Position numbers and translations under genes: made by a program. Shown piece by piece: positions 29,600 to 43,600 of a stretch of DNA of 64,000 bases. The stretch comes from Periplaneta americana. Its lineage: Eukaryota > Arthropoda > Insecta > Blattodea > Blattidae. Numbering within the stretch: position 1 is the first letter of the stretch; each line of letters starts with the position of its first letter. The notes under the pieces are model-generated. The model did not search any database and was not told where the DNA came from. It saw only the letters and a list, made by a program, of their open reading frames with translations. The stretch is from assembly GCF_040183065.1 (NCBI RefSeq), contig NC_091132.1:163420102-163484101 (forward strand), written 5' to 3'.

Positions 29600-31690
29600 A
29601 GTATTTACAGGTGCGGCTTACAACAGGAATTGTCGTCACATTTGTCACATAAAATAGTACTTTAGGTTTGAAAACATTAGCGAGGTACGGTAACAATGGC
29701 AGAACGAGTTTCAAGCAATGCCGCCGACACGTCAAACAATTGCACGTATTCGGCACAAATTTGGAGACAGTGATACCTGCGAATAGGGATTATAAAGAAT
29801 GGACACTTCGCGTCGGTACCTTTGATGTAGCCGGACTAATTTCAATGACCTTCAAGCCAGCTAGAGCGTGAGATTCTGCTTTCTCCCTAGAGTTGGCGCT
29901 GACATCACACCAGCTAGCAGTCGACACAGCGGAAATATAACTCATATAATTAATACATCTAGGTACATTATGTAACAGCAGCAACTGCAGTTACCTTCCC
30001 AGCAGTAACAATTCACCCGTTTACCACACAAGTCTGTGAAGCAGTGTGCACGTGAATCCGCAGTCAATGATGAATGTACAGCGAATTTTGAAGACGTATA
30101 CATTCCAAGACTGCTGCATACAATGAATGAGGAGGACCCTGATCGGCGAATTGAGTACTGTGAATGTTTTGAAAACATGGGGAGTTTGCAAGGAACATTG
30201 TCTAGTCTGACGAGCCATAATTCAAATTGAATGGTACTGCAATTCGTCATAATCGCGTGTACTGGCCCCCAAAAATACGCACATCCAGGGCCACCGACAG
30301 AATTTATGGGCCCCTATGCAATAATGTACTCGGACCCCAGTTGAAAAAAGTAACAATTACAAGTTACCAGTTATTCTAACCATAATAATTATTTGCAAAA
30401 TGAATAAAAAGATAACCCCATACACAGATACGAACTTAAAAATGTACACTTTTATTACGTTGAAAACTTTTAGCAAAACTTCACATTAGCACAATATATT
30501 ATATTCATAAAACATTATTCTTAAACAGCTGTATTTTCTAACTTGCAGCCCAACATCAACAAACAACACTCCTTGATTTCACTGATGCAAAATCATCAAT
30601 TATGTCATCAAAATTTAAAGATCTCACAAGATCGCTCTCCAGACTAAGGAGCCTAGGTTACTCAATCGTTTTTGACACATTGTTTATCTGAATACATTTT
30701 TTATTTCCTTCATTTTGCTGAAGGATCTTTCAGCATCAGCAACTGTCACAGGAATTGTATAGAATATTCTAATGGTTATACAGGTATTTGGAAATAAAGT
30801 ATCCAGTTTTAATTTCCTCAGACTATTTAGGAGATTCATAGGTTTCAGTGGAGTTGGCCCTAAATTAGAGGCATGAATTGATTTTAAATATTTCGCTCTT
30901 CACTGATCTCTTTATTAATATCTCCATAATATTTTTCACGCAGTCTGGCACCCATATTAATATCTTCCAATTTTTTCTGTCTCTCCTTGTGCCTCTCAGC
31001 TCCCGACTTATGCCTGTACTTGCCCATTGTGCAGTTAAACTATAACCAGTAACACTAATGAACAGAATTTACTAGACAAACGACAATGAAAAGACGAAAG
31101 TTTCGACAGGAAACATACAATGTACTGAAAAAGAAATGTATCCTGCGACTTCGGTTTGAGAGAGTCCAACTATTGTGTTGGGCCAATGGGGGTTTGGTAG
31201 TTAAAAAGGACAAGCCAATAAATAATTGAACGTGTTCAGTGCAAGTGACGGGAACATAGTTCAGGCAAATGCCAGGGCCCTCAATTGTCGTGTCAGTGAA
31301 TGTTAATTCGGGAAACCGATATTCTATTATATAAAAGTCAAATATTTACATATGAAGTGGTAATTTGTATTAATTCTACTATGGTTAAGTTAATATGTCA
31401 AATTTATGTAACAAATGTTGTTACAAAATTTTATAGTACCTGTGTGTATCTACGAATCATTCATTATTCATGATAATAAAAAGTAATCACACTCACTTGA
31501 CCTGACGGACCCTTATTGCTCAAGGGCCCATATGCACTCGCCCCCTTTGTGCCCCCTTCTCGGTGGCCCTGCACACAACCATCAGGACAAAGCCGTCAAT
31601 TTAACGGAACTTAATGTGGTTTGTCCTCTTTTCTTTAACCATCATAATATTCCAATCAGGGGTCATCGGAATAACTGCAAAATCATAATG
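29600..31690 (+). pseudogene. Tc1/mariner-like transposase pseudogene, interrupted by a hAT element
   Basis: Plus-strand pieces: an HTH-like segment NEFQAMPPTRQTIARIRHKF (about 29700-29765), then EEDPDRRIEYCECFENM (30120-30175), SDEP-FKLNGT-IRHN-VYW (catalytic Asp region, 30210-30270). After the hAT insertion (30286-31571) there is more sequence near 31590-31640 that could continue the frame. The order and motifs fit an insect DDE transposase. Frameshifts are numerous. Confidence 0.6.
30286..31571 (-). mobile_element. Internally deleted hAT element
   Basis: Termini CAGGGCCACCGACAG and, reversed, CAGGGCCACCGAGAAG. On the minus strand the N-terminal coding piece MGKYRHKSGAERHKERQKK (near 31025-30970) and the C-terminal hAT dimerisation piece VTVADAERSFSKMKEIK (30750-30690) remain, with the catalytic middle missing. 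Imperfect 8-bp flanks (GCACATCC/GCACACAA-like). It inserted into a transposase pseudogene. Confidence 0.82.
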
Positions 31691-31813
31691 TAATCAAATG
31701 GAGTCTCTGAAATGAAAAGAATTTTCGCGGTATTCTGATATATCGAATCAGCGGTGGTAATTTGACATTAGTAACATATTACACAATCAGACTTGAGATG
31801 TATACAAACAACT

Positions 31814-33534
31814 GAGGGGTGAGCTGGAAGAAGGGCGTAACTCATAAAACATAGTTTTGAGATAGTCAACAAAAACTATCTGTACCCTGCATCTCTTGCT
31901 GCAATATGACATTGTGATTACAATGTTCCATGCTTAATGTTTAGCCTAAATATTGTAAGAGAACGAAGCATTAATTTTTCTTTTAATTACGCCCTTCTTC
32001 CATAGAAGAGGGTTGAAAATACTGCAATACCTGTTAACCTTTCTATATTTTTATAGGAAAGGGTAGATCTAGGTCTATACTACAATAATGAAGATAATTA
32101 CAAAAAATAAATATATATAATATGTTCCTTTATTGAATTATCACATTAAAAAAAATTAATCCCACTTATTTCACGTTATCATTTTAACTGAACGTACCTA
32201 GAATATAGGCTTTAAGTGATCTAATAACCTGACATAAACAACATCTACAAACTTTTGAGGCCTATTGGAGTGTTTGCCTCTCATATCTGTCATTACAGTA
32301 TCACCTAGTTTCACTGTATTTTGTACAGTTATCACTTCCTTGTTAAATATTTTAAACAATGACAGAATAAAGGAGTTGCATACAAATTCTTCTCAGTCAT
32401 GATACTATATACCCAAGAACATTCTCGGTGCTGTGGTTTTACAGTTGTTTGACGTTGCTTAATGGTCCTCCTCTCCAAATAGCCCTTAAGAAATTTATCG
32501 TGTTGGTTTCTGATTCCAGTTTCCTAAAATCCTCAATAGAAAATGGCTTGTTCCTCTGTAGACATCTCACATTTCTTCTGTAGTAACTGGCTTAAGTAAT
32601 TTGCTGCTAACCTGTCAGAAATATGGTCGTTCCTAAATGACTGACTGCTAGCCTGGATCTAAAATTTGATAGCACTGCATACGCTTATAAGTTATTATTA
32701 GTACCTTATATTCGTTCTCCATTATAGTAAATGAATATAAGAGAAAGATAGGAGAAAAAGGCAAAGAACAAATAGGACAAATAATTCAATATGATAATTC
32801 ATAGAGAAAAAGTGAAATTGAAATTTTAGTGAATAGTAGTTAGAGAAAAAATGAGGTTTGAGAGGCGAATATAATTTTAGATATATTAGGATTAATGATC
32901 AAATAGAGAATAGCAAATGAAATGTAGGAGAAATACTAAAGGGGAGATTGACCAAGTAACAAAAAAGGTACATAGTGTAATTGGGAGTATTTGTGTAGAC
33001 GTGTACTGCAAATAATGTGTTATTGTAATAATATGTTAATGGTGGCACCGGATACAGAAATGTGAGGTACACCATTACATGTAAAGAAGTGCTGTGACCA
33101 AATATATCATATATCATGTATATTCGTTCTCCATTGACAAAGGTAAATAGTAATACTGTATTTCTTTCGCCATTTTTCCTGACCAACTTGTGTAAACTTT
33201 CCCGTAATTTCGTCGTCGCTTGCTAGATTATTCTTTCATAGTTCAGCCGTTCATTCTCACTGATAGTTTCAACATCAGAAATGTTATATTTGTTTACATT
33301 AGGCAAAAGATGGAATAGATCAAAACATTCGTCTTGCAGTTACCTTCGCCAGTCCACGAACCACAGTAGAGGGATGGAAGACGGACGCAATTCAATAATA
33401 CCTCTATTGCAATCTATTGGGAGTAGAGACATAATATTGTGGTGGTTGGTAGAAACGCCGCCAGAGAACGCATACAGCCATTTTACGGATAAACGCCGTA
33501 ATTCGAATTACGCCCTTTTTCCAGCCAACCCCTC
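31814..33534. mobile_element. DNA transposon of unknown class, degenerate
   Basis: Inverted ends GAGGGGTGAGCTGGAAGAAG / GAGGGGTTGGCTGGAAAAAG, followed by GGGCGTAA. It separates sequences that are contiguous in unit 1 (acaaacaattgctg at about 1681-1697), so it is a unit 2-specific insertion. Positions 31870-33480 hold only short broken frames; the family of any former transposase was not recognised. Confidence 0.7.
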
Positions 33535-33889
33535 AATTACTGTTCCTCTGACACATATCATCAAGTCAGCATTTTAATGTAACTAACACTGTTCCCTTCA
33601 ACTACCACCGTTTTCAGAATTGTTCTAATTATTTCCTTCATGTTCCTTTTCATTATTACAAAAACCATTGTTGTAGCGATAATTTCTGTTCGTTAGCAAA
33701 TATTATTTTTTTAAGTAACCGTAATAATATCTAGTGAACTAAATGTCTGGGGTCTCAATCGGGTTACATATTAGATTAAAACTTCAGAATGCACAAGCAA
33801 AATGATCGAAAAGCCTGGCTGTGTGCCAGCCTTAAGAGTGCATTTCTTTCGTGGAGACTGGAAACAGCACTTAAATGTTTACTCTTCTA
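33535..33889. other. ZF-B 3' flank, shared with unit 1
   Basis: Aligns with 1700-2035 (CACTGTTCCCTTCAACTACCA and following). Probably contains the former 3' untranslated region. Confidence 0.65.
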
Positions 33890-35400
33890 ATGCCCGGTTT
33901 CTGGAAATACAGTTACCTGTACATACTGAGTTATCTAAGATTTAACGCGCTGATATGTTTCAAACGAGTTTCCGAAACAACAGTTATCGTCATCGTTACA
34001 GTTATCAGTGCTTCAACCGACATACTGCATTACTGTTAGGTAAACTATAATAACTGATATTAAATAATAATGATTTAAACCGGAATTAATTAATTTACTA
34101 TATTATCGGTATAATTTAAAAAAAAAATGGCGTTCTATTTACGTAACTTACGGTAAATGTTTTAGTTTCTATGACATATTAGGATAATAATGTGTGTTTG
34201 TAAGGCCGTGTCTCAAAGCTCAAGTCCATACTACACACTAGTGACTAGCAACTGGGTGACTTGTACACTACACGCTAGGGAGCTTTGGTAATGTATGCTT
34301 GAAACATGGGCTTCTTCATAGACTATTTTTCTAAAAACCATGACATCACGGTGCAGCACTGAATTAAGAGGGCAATGTCCTAATGCAGTTTCATTACGAA
34401 TTATGTGGAAAAGATGAGGGCTTAATATATTATAATAATGTTTAAAACATTGTACAGAAGGTACTAACAATGTCATTGTTCAAAGTTAACGTGTTATTCT
34501 ACATTATATTTACATTATTTCACTTCCAAAGCATTTTCAGATTTCATAACCCCAATTGCTGATGAGGTATCCATGTTTGTTTAGTGAACAAGTCAACAAT
34601 CGAGCAAGCATTTTCGTTTACTAGCTACTACCGACTTGATTGCTATGCACTATTTAGTTTTGGATCATAACTTCTGACGTCACATCCGGCTATTTAGTCA
34701 ACAATCTAGTTCACTTCAGCTGAAATTGTAGCTTTGAGACAAGGCCTAAAAACAATTTCGAATATCTTAAGCTTAATTTTCATCATAAAATTCAGACTCT
34801 ATGTCGTCAGTCAAGGAATATTTTATTCTTGGGTGTTCTACCAATGCCAATGTATTTCGATCTCCAAAAAGTCCATTTGAACGCATTAAAGCATTCATAT
34901 GGACGATTGTAACATAAATTTACAATACCAATATGGCTGCCATAACCACCACAGCTGAATACGGTTGCAGTTTTGTAGCAGATATTACATCTAGCCCTCT
35001 CTGCACTAGCATTATTTACGTCGATGATCACGCCAAATAACAACAATCATTTCCTTTTTAATCATATTACGACTGAGATGGAAGTTACATGTACACTATC
35101 ATATATCACACGGTTACTTAATTAAAACGCGTGCTCCTACTAGTTCAGAACTCACTGTCATATTACTACTGAAAACTTGTGCAAATAAAAAAAACTAAAA
35201 AAATCACTAACATAATACTAGTAGAGACATATATGGACAACAAAAGATACTGAACTTGAAGTTACCTCAACTGTTAGTTATAAGATCTGATAAATCTACA
35301 ATTAACTTCTTGGAAACTCATGAAAGTTATCAGTGTAATCAAATTTATAAATGCAGTTAAGTAACTGACAGTTAACTGAGGTGTATCAGAAACCAGGCAT
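33890..35400. mobile_element. DNA transposon with nested MITE
   Basis: Inverted ends ATGCCCGGTTTCTGGAAATA / ATGCCTGGTTTCTGATACAC are flanked by TA (33888-33889, 35401-35402). Unit 1 is continuous across this place (about 2030-2040). It contains the MITE at 34204-34746. A minus-strand frame at 34807-35046 (79 codons) contains two CxxC-like spacings but I cannot assign it. Confidence 0.7.
34204..34746 (-). mobile_element. PIF/Harbinger-like MITE family, copy 3
   Basis: Same family as 27056-27598 in reverse orientation, with TAA duplications (34201-34203, 34747-34749). It keeps most of the short MDTSSAIG frame on the minus strand near 34560. Nested in the 33890-35400 element. Confidence 0.85.
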
Positions 35401-35402
35401 TA

Positions 35403-35614
35403 AGTGTCTGCCTCTATATGTCTTTCAGTTCTCACGAAAAGCACAAACATTTAAAAAAAAATTGCACTCACATCAATTCTCAGCTGCATAAGTGGTTACA
35501 TTTTGTTTGAGATCAAGCAAGAACGAAAAACTCAACCCACAATCATCGCAAATGAACCTCTCGAGTGTCTACTCTTTTAGACTACCAGATTCCGAAAATA
35601 TCTTTCCACTTATA
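35403..35614 (-). pseudogene. Fossil finger tail downstream of ZF-B stop
   Basis: In the shifted frame directly after the stop: FSCDISGKIFSESGSLKE, a stop, then FICDDCGLSFSF and the TTYAAEN remnant. It corresponds to the tail after ZF-A, showing an ancestral longer finger array that both genes have lost. Confidence 0.7.
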
Positions 35615-36785
35615 TCACAACTGAATGTCTTCTTCCCCTGTGTGTACGCGTTCATGCCTTTTCAAAGTACCAGAGAGTGAAAATTTCTTTCCACATATAT
35701 CACAACTGAATGCCTTCTCTCCTGTGTGTACGAGTGTATGCTTTTTTAGAGTACTAGATTGCGAAAATTTCTTTCCACACACATCACAACTGAATGCCTT
35801 CTCCCCTGTGTGTAAGAGTACATGCTTTTTAAGACCACCAGATTCCGAAAACTTCTTTCCACATATATCACAACTGAATGCTTTCACTCCTGTGTGTACG
35901 AGTCCATGCTTTTTTAGATTAACGGATTGGGTAAATTTCTTTCCACATATATCACAACTGAATGGCTTTTCCCCAGTGTGTAAGAGTCCATGTTTCTTTA
36001 AACTAAAATATTGGGTAAATTTCTGTTCACATATATCACAACTAAATGCCTTCTCCCCTGTGTGTACGAGTGCATGCTTTTTCAGATTACCAGATTCTGA
36101 AAATGTCTTTCCACATACGTCGCAACTGAATGCCTTCTGCCGTGTGTGTACGACTGAATGCCTTTTCAGTGTACCAGAGAGCGAAAATTTCTTTCCACAT
36201 ACATCACAACTGAATGCCTTCACTCCAGTGTGTACGAGTGTATGCTTTTTGAGAGTACTAGATTCCGAAAAGTTCTTTCCACATATATCACAACTGAATG
36301 CCTTCTCCCCTGTGTGTACGGGTGCATGCTTTTTTAGCGTACTAGAATCCGAAAATTTCTTTCCACATATATGACAACCGAATGGCTTCTCACCTGTGTG
36401 TACGAGTTGATGCTTTTTTAGACCACCAGATTGCGAAAAATCCTTTCCACAAATCTCACAAATGAATGTCTTCTCTCCTGTGTGCAGGAGTAAATGCTGT
36501 CTTAGATTACTAGAATCAGAAAATTTCTTTCCACATGTATCACAACTGAATAACTTCTCGCCTGTGTGTACCCGTAAGTGTCTTTTGAGACGATTCAAGT
36601 ACAAACAATCCTTTCCACAAACATCGCAAATAAACCGTTTCTTGTGCTTGTATAGAACAGCATGGCTTTTGAAGCTTGTCGAATCGTAAAACCACTCTTC
36701 ACAATCATCACATTTAAATGTCTTCTCATCTGTACCCAGGCACGTATCTTCTGTAATAATGTCACAGGAAAGTGGAAGTCCAGTG
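35615..36785 (-). CDS. ZF-B coding exon 4: zinc-finger array
   Basis: The acceptor CTTCACAG ends at 36786. The exon begins with the last base of a split Gly codon, then TGLPLSCDIITEDTC and KCDDCEEWF (finger 1). The open frame continues without an ATG through ICDVCGKDC into fingers 3-13 and ends EEDIQL plus TGA. An alternative start at 36604 would drop finger 1 and most of finger 2 and is not supported. Linkers are mostly HTGEKAF; three deviate (HTGVKAF twice, HTRQKAF once). Finger 9 is unusual (CDICEQKFTQYFSLKKH). Confidence 0.9.
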
Positions 36786-37236
36786 CTGTGAAGAGAATGT
36801 GCTCTTAGTTAGAATAAGAAGAATAAAGCAGAATAAATTATCAACAAGAAAACGACATCCAAGACAAATATATTGCACGTAGTAATTAGTAAGCACATGT
36901 CGAAAAATAATTGGAAGTATACAATTTCACTCAAATTTAGGTATTCATGGATTCTAAAAATGTCAAAATTCCGATAAATAATATTTTTGCCTCATCTAAC
37001 TCATTTCTTCTGGTTTAAAAATTTTTATATGCTGTAACTTGCACACACTACTTCAATAATTTCATAGTTATTTGGGTATTTATAATATAAGCGCACTATA
37101 CTTTGTATATACTGAGGATCACGTAAGAATAATTTCTAGAAGACTAATTTGGCCGTCTCTTCAGTGTAGCCAACTAATACTAAATATCAACAAGAGAGTA
37201 TAAAATCACACAATGCCATGTACTATAATAATAGTA

Positions 37237-37298
<62 letters not shown>

Positions 37299-40200
37299 GA
37301 CGTCTTGCTTATTTACGTCTCATTTTTATGTTGGGGAAGTGTTTTCTAAAAGGTTCAAGAATTTGTGAAAGAGTATATTTTTCTTCTCGCACATTATGTT
37401 AGTAGATTAGTGTATGATCTAATAATAAAATGTATTTTGTCTGACAACATGAAATTCATTGCTCAGATTAAACAATTTACGAATCACGAAACCTAACCTA
37501 AAAATGTATTTTGTTTGATAACGTGAAATGATTAGCATGACTTACGAAAACGAATGCCACTTGAAATGTGCGCTGATTATAATAAAAGTCTAAAATAATT
37601 AAAATGTGAAATGGTATTTCCATCGATCACTCAGGGGCATGTATCACACGAAATATATATTTATTTACACTTAGCCTACCTGACTCTAATCTTGAAATTG
37701 TAACCAAAACACAAAGCAACACATACAATAACTATTATTTATTAATATTAATACTGATATTAATTATTAGTATGTTCAAATTTCACTAGGTTCCAGTAAT
37801 GAGCTCAGAAATCTAGAACAATTTGTATTTTCAGAATTTAAACTACTGACAACTTGTGTCACTGGAGACAACATAACAGTTATAAAATCACTACCAGTTG
37901 TAGTATTTCTCAGTACCGAAGTTTGATACGAAATTGGCAAAAGAAAATTTAACTTGCAAACTAGAAAATCACCATAATCACTAGCTTATGTAGTAATGGA
38001 GAGAAAATGGTTAGGTTTCACTCTTAATGTATTAAGTAAGCTGACCCGGACTACCTTTTTTTTTTTCTCTTGTACGGAAGGGAGACCTGGGGCCTGTTTC
38101 TCAAAACTCTCGGACTAGTAATACTAGTCTGTACTAGTATTAATAGTTCGTTTTACAAGTCTGTGTTTCTAGAAACTACAAGAGTAAAGTAGTAGTTACC
38201 AGTTCACAGACTAGTAATATTGGTCGATTTCACCAGTTCCTAAGAGATTCTGTTTCTCAAAATGCTAATCTAGTTGATTATACTAGTATTCAACAGGAAT
38301 ATTCCTACAAGACTCTAAAGACTGGTGATTTCTATATTATCAGTTACCAGTGGCAATCTTTCTCAGATAATCAAAACAAAATATTGTAGTTATTTTTTTT
38401 AATATATGTGGTTTAGTGATTCCGGTTGAAGTAGTAAAGAAGTAGTTGTGAGAAGAGCTAAAACTATATCGAGAAGGAACCATTATTATTCCTTTACAGG
38501 AGCATTGCTTAAATATAATGAACTGTGTAAATAAAGTGCTAAAAAGCTTGGAGAGTTGTTAAATCGATGGCTCAGAACGAAACTATTACACCTCAAAAAT
38601 AGAGATTTTTCAGTAGAGCCATTTAAAGTTTTTCATTGTATATGGCAAAGCAGAGAATCATGGCACAACAATGTGCATTTATGTCCCACTAGGAAATTTT
38701 TAGAGTTTTAACACTTTCACATAGCACAGTTCTCAATTCAAGTGTTCGAATGATAATAACTCAAAAAGTGAATTTTTTGAGTTGTAACAGTCTCGTTCTG
38801 AGCCATCGAAAAATAGTGGGACCTGCCATAACAAGACAAACAAATAGAAGTCATGCATTATCAGCAAAGCTTCTAATACAAATTGCTCTACAAATCGGGA
38901 TGTTGATTATTTTTCAATGCCATCTGGTTTTTCTGCCCTAGACCAGCAACACATGCAGAATTTTTTTCCTAATAATCTGATACCAATTCATCAACTTCAG
39001 TAATTTTTGCTGGCTTTCCTCCTCCACTGCCAGTTCTTCTGACATTGTCAACTTTAGAATACAAATTAAATACAAAACGACACTAATTTACGAATAGATC
39101 AAACGTAAAACTGAAAAAAAAAAAAAATTGCGAATTTTTCAAGTCATAAGTGGCATTCATGTCGCCAGTAGACCCACTAGCTACATAATGTGTTCATATT
39201 ATGATACTGTGAACTTGAATTGGTACCCTTCGTCAAAGTTGCTTTCTTAATGTTGGGACAGTAAGTGCCCCTAACGTATGCATAATCTTTGTTCTGAGGT
39301 ATCAGTTCCATAGCCTCACATCAAGAGGAGTTTCTACTCCTCTTGCCTCACACATTACAAATTTTTTTTGCCCATTTGTTTACTTTATCATTTTTTGTTA
39401 TTATGCTTGAAAAAGCACCGAATGATACATCCTTTGATTCATTAATCATATTGAGTATAATTAATTTGCTTTCAATTGATGGAATTTCAAGAGAAGATAG
39501 AAGTAAGAACCAAAACACAAACCACTTAGCCTTCTAACCTCAAATAACAATACCTACCAATGGGTATAAACAAATGAACTCAATCAGCTGACTGACTAGT
39601 GAAAGAGATTATGTGACTAGTGAAAAATTGTCACAAGTTACTAGACTGGTAAAATAGTTTAAGAAACAGAATCTACTAGAGCTGGTGAAATATATTCTGG
39701 TAACTAGTAACTGCTGAACTACTAAACTAGTATTTTTGAGAAACAGGCCCCTGAAGTCTTGTACTAGAGCCTGAGGCTCATTGTGGTTACCACTCCTATT
39801 CTGTGAATGATTAGGCAGCCGAACAGCCATATGAAGCACACCGCATCGTGAACGTAACCAGGAATTTTAAACGGATGGCGATTATATATTAATTAATGAT
39901 CCAAAGTGAGTCTGCAGTCCAACGTCGAAAGTTAACCAGCAATTCTGCTTCAATTAGTTGAAGGAAAACTCCAATCAGGTAACATGCCCCAACCAGGATT
40001 CGAACCAGGACCCGCTCGCTTCAACATCAGGCATGCTTACCATTACTACACAGTAGTGGACCTTTCTATACCTTACACCATCTTCAAGTCTGTTTTCTCC
40101 TATATCACACTTTCCGATATTTATTATTCTTTCTACGGACAAAAAATAGACTTCCAATTGGGCCAAAATTGAAGTCTAAACATGTTGGTACAAAATTGAA

Positions 40201-40573
40201 GTCTAAACATGTTGCTATATTGTAACCTAAAACTATAATTTTGATTCGATTATAATTATTATTGTATCCCATAAATATAAAAATATATGGATATATATTT
40301 TTTCTAAAGTACTAATATACTGTGGTATATCTTTTGAATGGTTCACGATAAATAAATAATTTTGGTGGGTAATATTCTCCATACGTAGGGGATCATTTTC
40401 GCGAAATGTTTACCCTGTGTCAATTTTCTAATGTAGATAGGTCGGTCCAAAATTTTATTAAGAAAGATATGGCGAGTTGAAGTTATAATACGATTTTTCT
40501 TAATGAAGCACTATTTATAGTAATTTTTGAATAGAATGTCTGTACCTGTTTTAATATTTTCCAGCCATATTGA

Positions 40574-40623
<50 letters not shown>

Positions 40624-43600
40624 AGAATAGAACTAGCTAGATATAGAATAGACTTTGTGGGAGTACAGGAGGTCAGGTTAGATGGGAACGGCATAACACA
40701 AATATGAGATTATTTGTTGTATAATGGGGAAGGAAACGATAATCACCAATTAGGAACAGGATTCTTTATTCATAAAAGAATAAAATTAGCAGTAAAAAGA
40801 TCGAATTTATCAGTGACAGGTTATCGTATTTAGTACTTGAGGGTAGATGGTGCGATATCATAGTTATAAATGCTCATGCCCCTACAGAAGAGAAAGACAA
40901 CTATATAAAGGATAGCTTCTATGAGGAATTGGAACATACTTTTGATCAGTTACCTAGATATCATATGAAAATTTTATTGGGGGATTTCAACGCTAAAGTA
41001 GGACAGGAGGATATTTTTAGACCTACTATTGGAAAAAAGAGCCTACACATAACTAGTAATGACGATGGAGTTAGGTTAGTTAACTTGGCCGCATCAAAAA
41101 ATTTAATTGTCAAAAGTACAACATTCCCCCATAGGGATATACATAAATATACTTGGACTTCTCCAGATGGATTGACACATAACGAAATAGGTTTTAAAGT
41201 AAATCCCGAAAAGATTATGTCTCGTGACCAGAATATTGTACGAAATGGAAACATAAAAATTGGAAATTTATCCTTTGAAGAGATGGAGAAATTCAAATAT
41301 CTTGGAGCAACAGTAACAAATATAAATGTTACTCGGGAGGAAATTAAACACAGAATAAATATTGGAAATTCCTGTTAGTATTCAGTTGAGAAGATTTTAT
41401 CATCCAGTCTGCTGTCAAAAAATCTGAAAGTTAGAATTTATAAAACAGTTATATTACCGGTCGTTCTTTATGGTTGTGAAACTTGGACTCTCACTTTGAG
41501 AGAGGAACATAGGTTAAGGGTGTTTGAGAATAAGGTTCTTAGGAAAATATTTGGGGCTAAGAGGGATGAAGTTACAGGAGAATGGAGAAAGTTACACAAC
41601 ACAGAACTGCACGCACTGTATTGTTCACCTGACATAATTAGGAACATTAAATCCAGACGTTTGAGATGGGCAGGGCATGTAGCACGTATGGGCGAATCCA
41701 GAAATGCATATAGAATGTTAGTTGGGAGACCGGAGGGAAAAAGACCTTTAGGAAGGCTGAGACGTAAATGGGAAGATAATATTAAAATGGATTTGAGGGA
41801 GGTGGGATATGATGATAGAGAATGGATTAATCTTGCTCAGGATAGGGACCAAAGTCGGGCTTATGTGAGGGCGGCAATGAACCTCCGGGTTCCTTAAAAG
41901 CCAATAAGTACGTAAGTATATATATATATATGTTACAAGAGGATAACTTGTCTGGCGAAATACCTAGATTGACAAAAAAAATAGGAAATTTTAATTGGAA
42001 CTAATAATCAAGAATAGGATTAGAAGTCCACTGAACTTATAAAACCATAAGAATAATTATTCCGTCATAAGTAAGCTACTGTCTGACAAATATTTACTTC
42101 ACAGAGTACCATGCTTTGTGCGAATAAATTTCTTCTCACAGGTAATAGCGAACACATAGTCAGCTAGAGGCAGGGACAAACTTGCAACTACTCTATATTG
42201 GTGCCATTGTCATTTGATTTTGATAGTTAGCGAACAGCGAACATTGAGATATGTAAACATTTTATACACTTGTGTTCAGTGAAGTGAACATAATGCCGAA
42301 GACAGATGTTAAAAAACATAGGGTGTATTCTTTACTACTAGAATATGGTGTCCACATTTTTAGTAGTGATACTGGTGAAACAATCAAGTATCGGTTATGT
42401 ATGTATACATTAACCTCTTCCCTTACTATATATTTTACCAGTTTTGTGAAAAAAAGTGTCACTTTTTTATTTTCGTATAGAGGTCATTTAATATTGCAGA
42501 ATCACTGTACATCACTAATTTTATTACATACCTAAAAAATCACTATGAAATAGACAGATATTCATACCTGAATTATTATCCAGAGTTATCTCGTGCACCT
42601 TGATTTCAGCTCTGGTAGTTGTCCCACTTTGATTTTCTCCTGAACTATTTACCAACTTATGTTCTTTTTATGGATTAATTTATGAGGTACAATACCAGTG
42701 CTGTTATCAAGGCGTTAAATGTTCCTTGTCATGTGATAGACTCCAAAGCAGGATATTAAGCACAGTGGCACATTGCATTCCGGACAGTAGTATCTGCTCT
42801 CCTATATGAGAGCGTTTTGGGAAGAATGGTGTAGCAGTCATTGAATGTTTGTACCAGTACATCTGTTCTTCAGGTTTGTGAATAATGTTCTGCAGTATCA
42901 CTATGCCCAAAAGTACACGTATTTCAGAGTCTGTAGTAGGCCGCCACGAATTATTTTCAGCATTCTGTGAACACTTATTAGCATGCCGAATCGTCTCCTC
43001 GAATATAATGTTGATGAGGTCATTATTAAAGAATAATTAAAAAAATTGAGAATTATCGTTATCAGAAACAATGTTAAAATTTCAGGGAATGGGGACCTCG
43101 GAGGTGCAGAAGAAATGGTGCCAGATGTCTTCTATTCAAACCACTGTCGAAAAGACGCGACATCAACTGATCTGAATTTGTTTGTTGGTCTATAACTTCG
43201 TCTTCTGATACCGATGTTTCATTTCCTGATCTTCTACAGGAATATATTCCTTATCAAAAGTTTCGGAATCATTAACTTGATCCATCTTTACACAAAACAG
43301 CACAAAAAACACTAAACACAAACAGAAACCACCAAAACTAACTAGCATCTACTCACTACTGTGTGTGAATTCTATATGGGCATAGAATTCCACTCGCAAG
43401 GAAGAAGTACAAAAAACACCACCAGATATAGCAATATCACTAACTTCTGTAGCCATCTAGTGAGAAAAAGGTTAATGAAAGAATTGAAACGTATATATTC
43501 GGGATATAATCCTTAGACGCGAAAACGGGACTCAGACGAGTTAACTCGGGTTAATAAATTTTGACACAAGTTAGCAACCCGAGTTAGTTAGTGGGGTTTA

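Noticed and set aside
40929..41378. Endonuclease/exonuclease-domain host protein (CFDP2-like)
   Set aside because: It is the AP-endonuclease part of a LINE, fused by deletion to the end of the reverse transcriptase and followed by stops.
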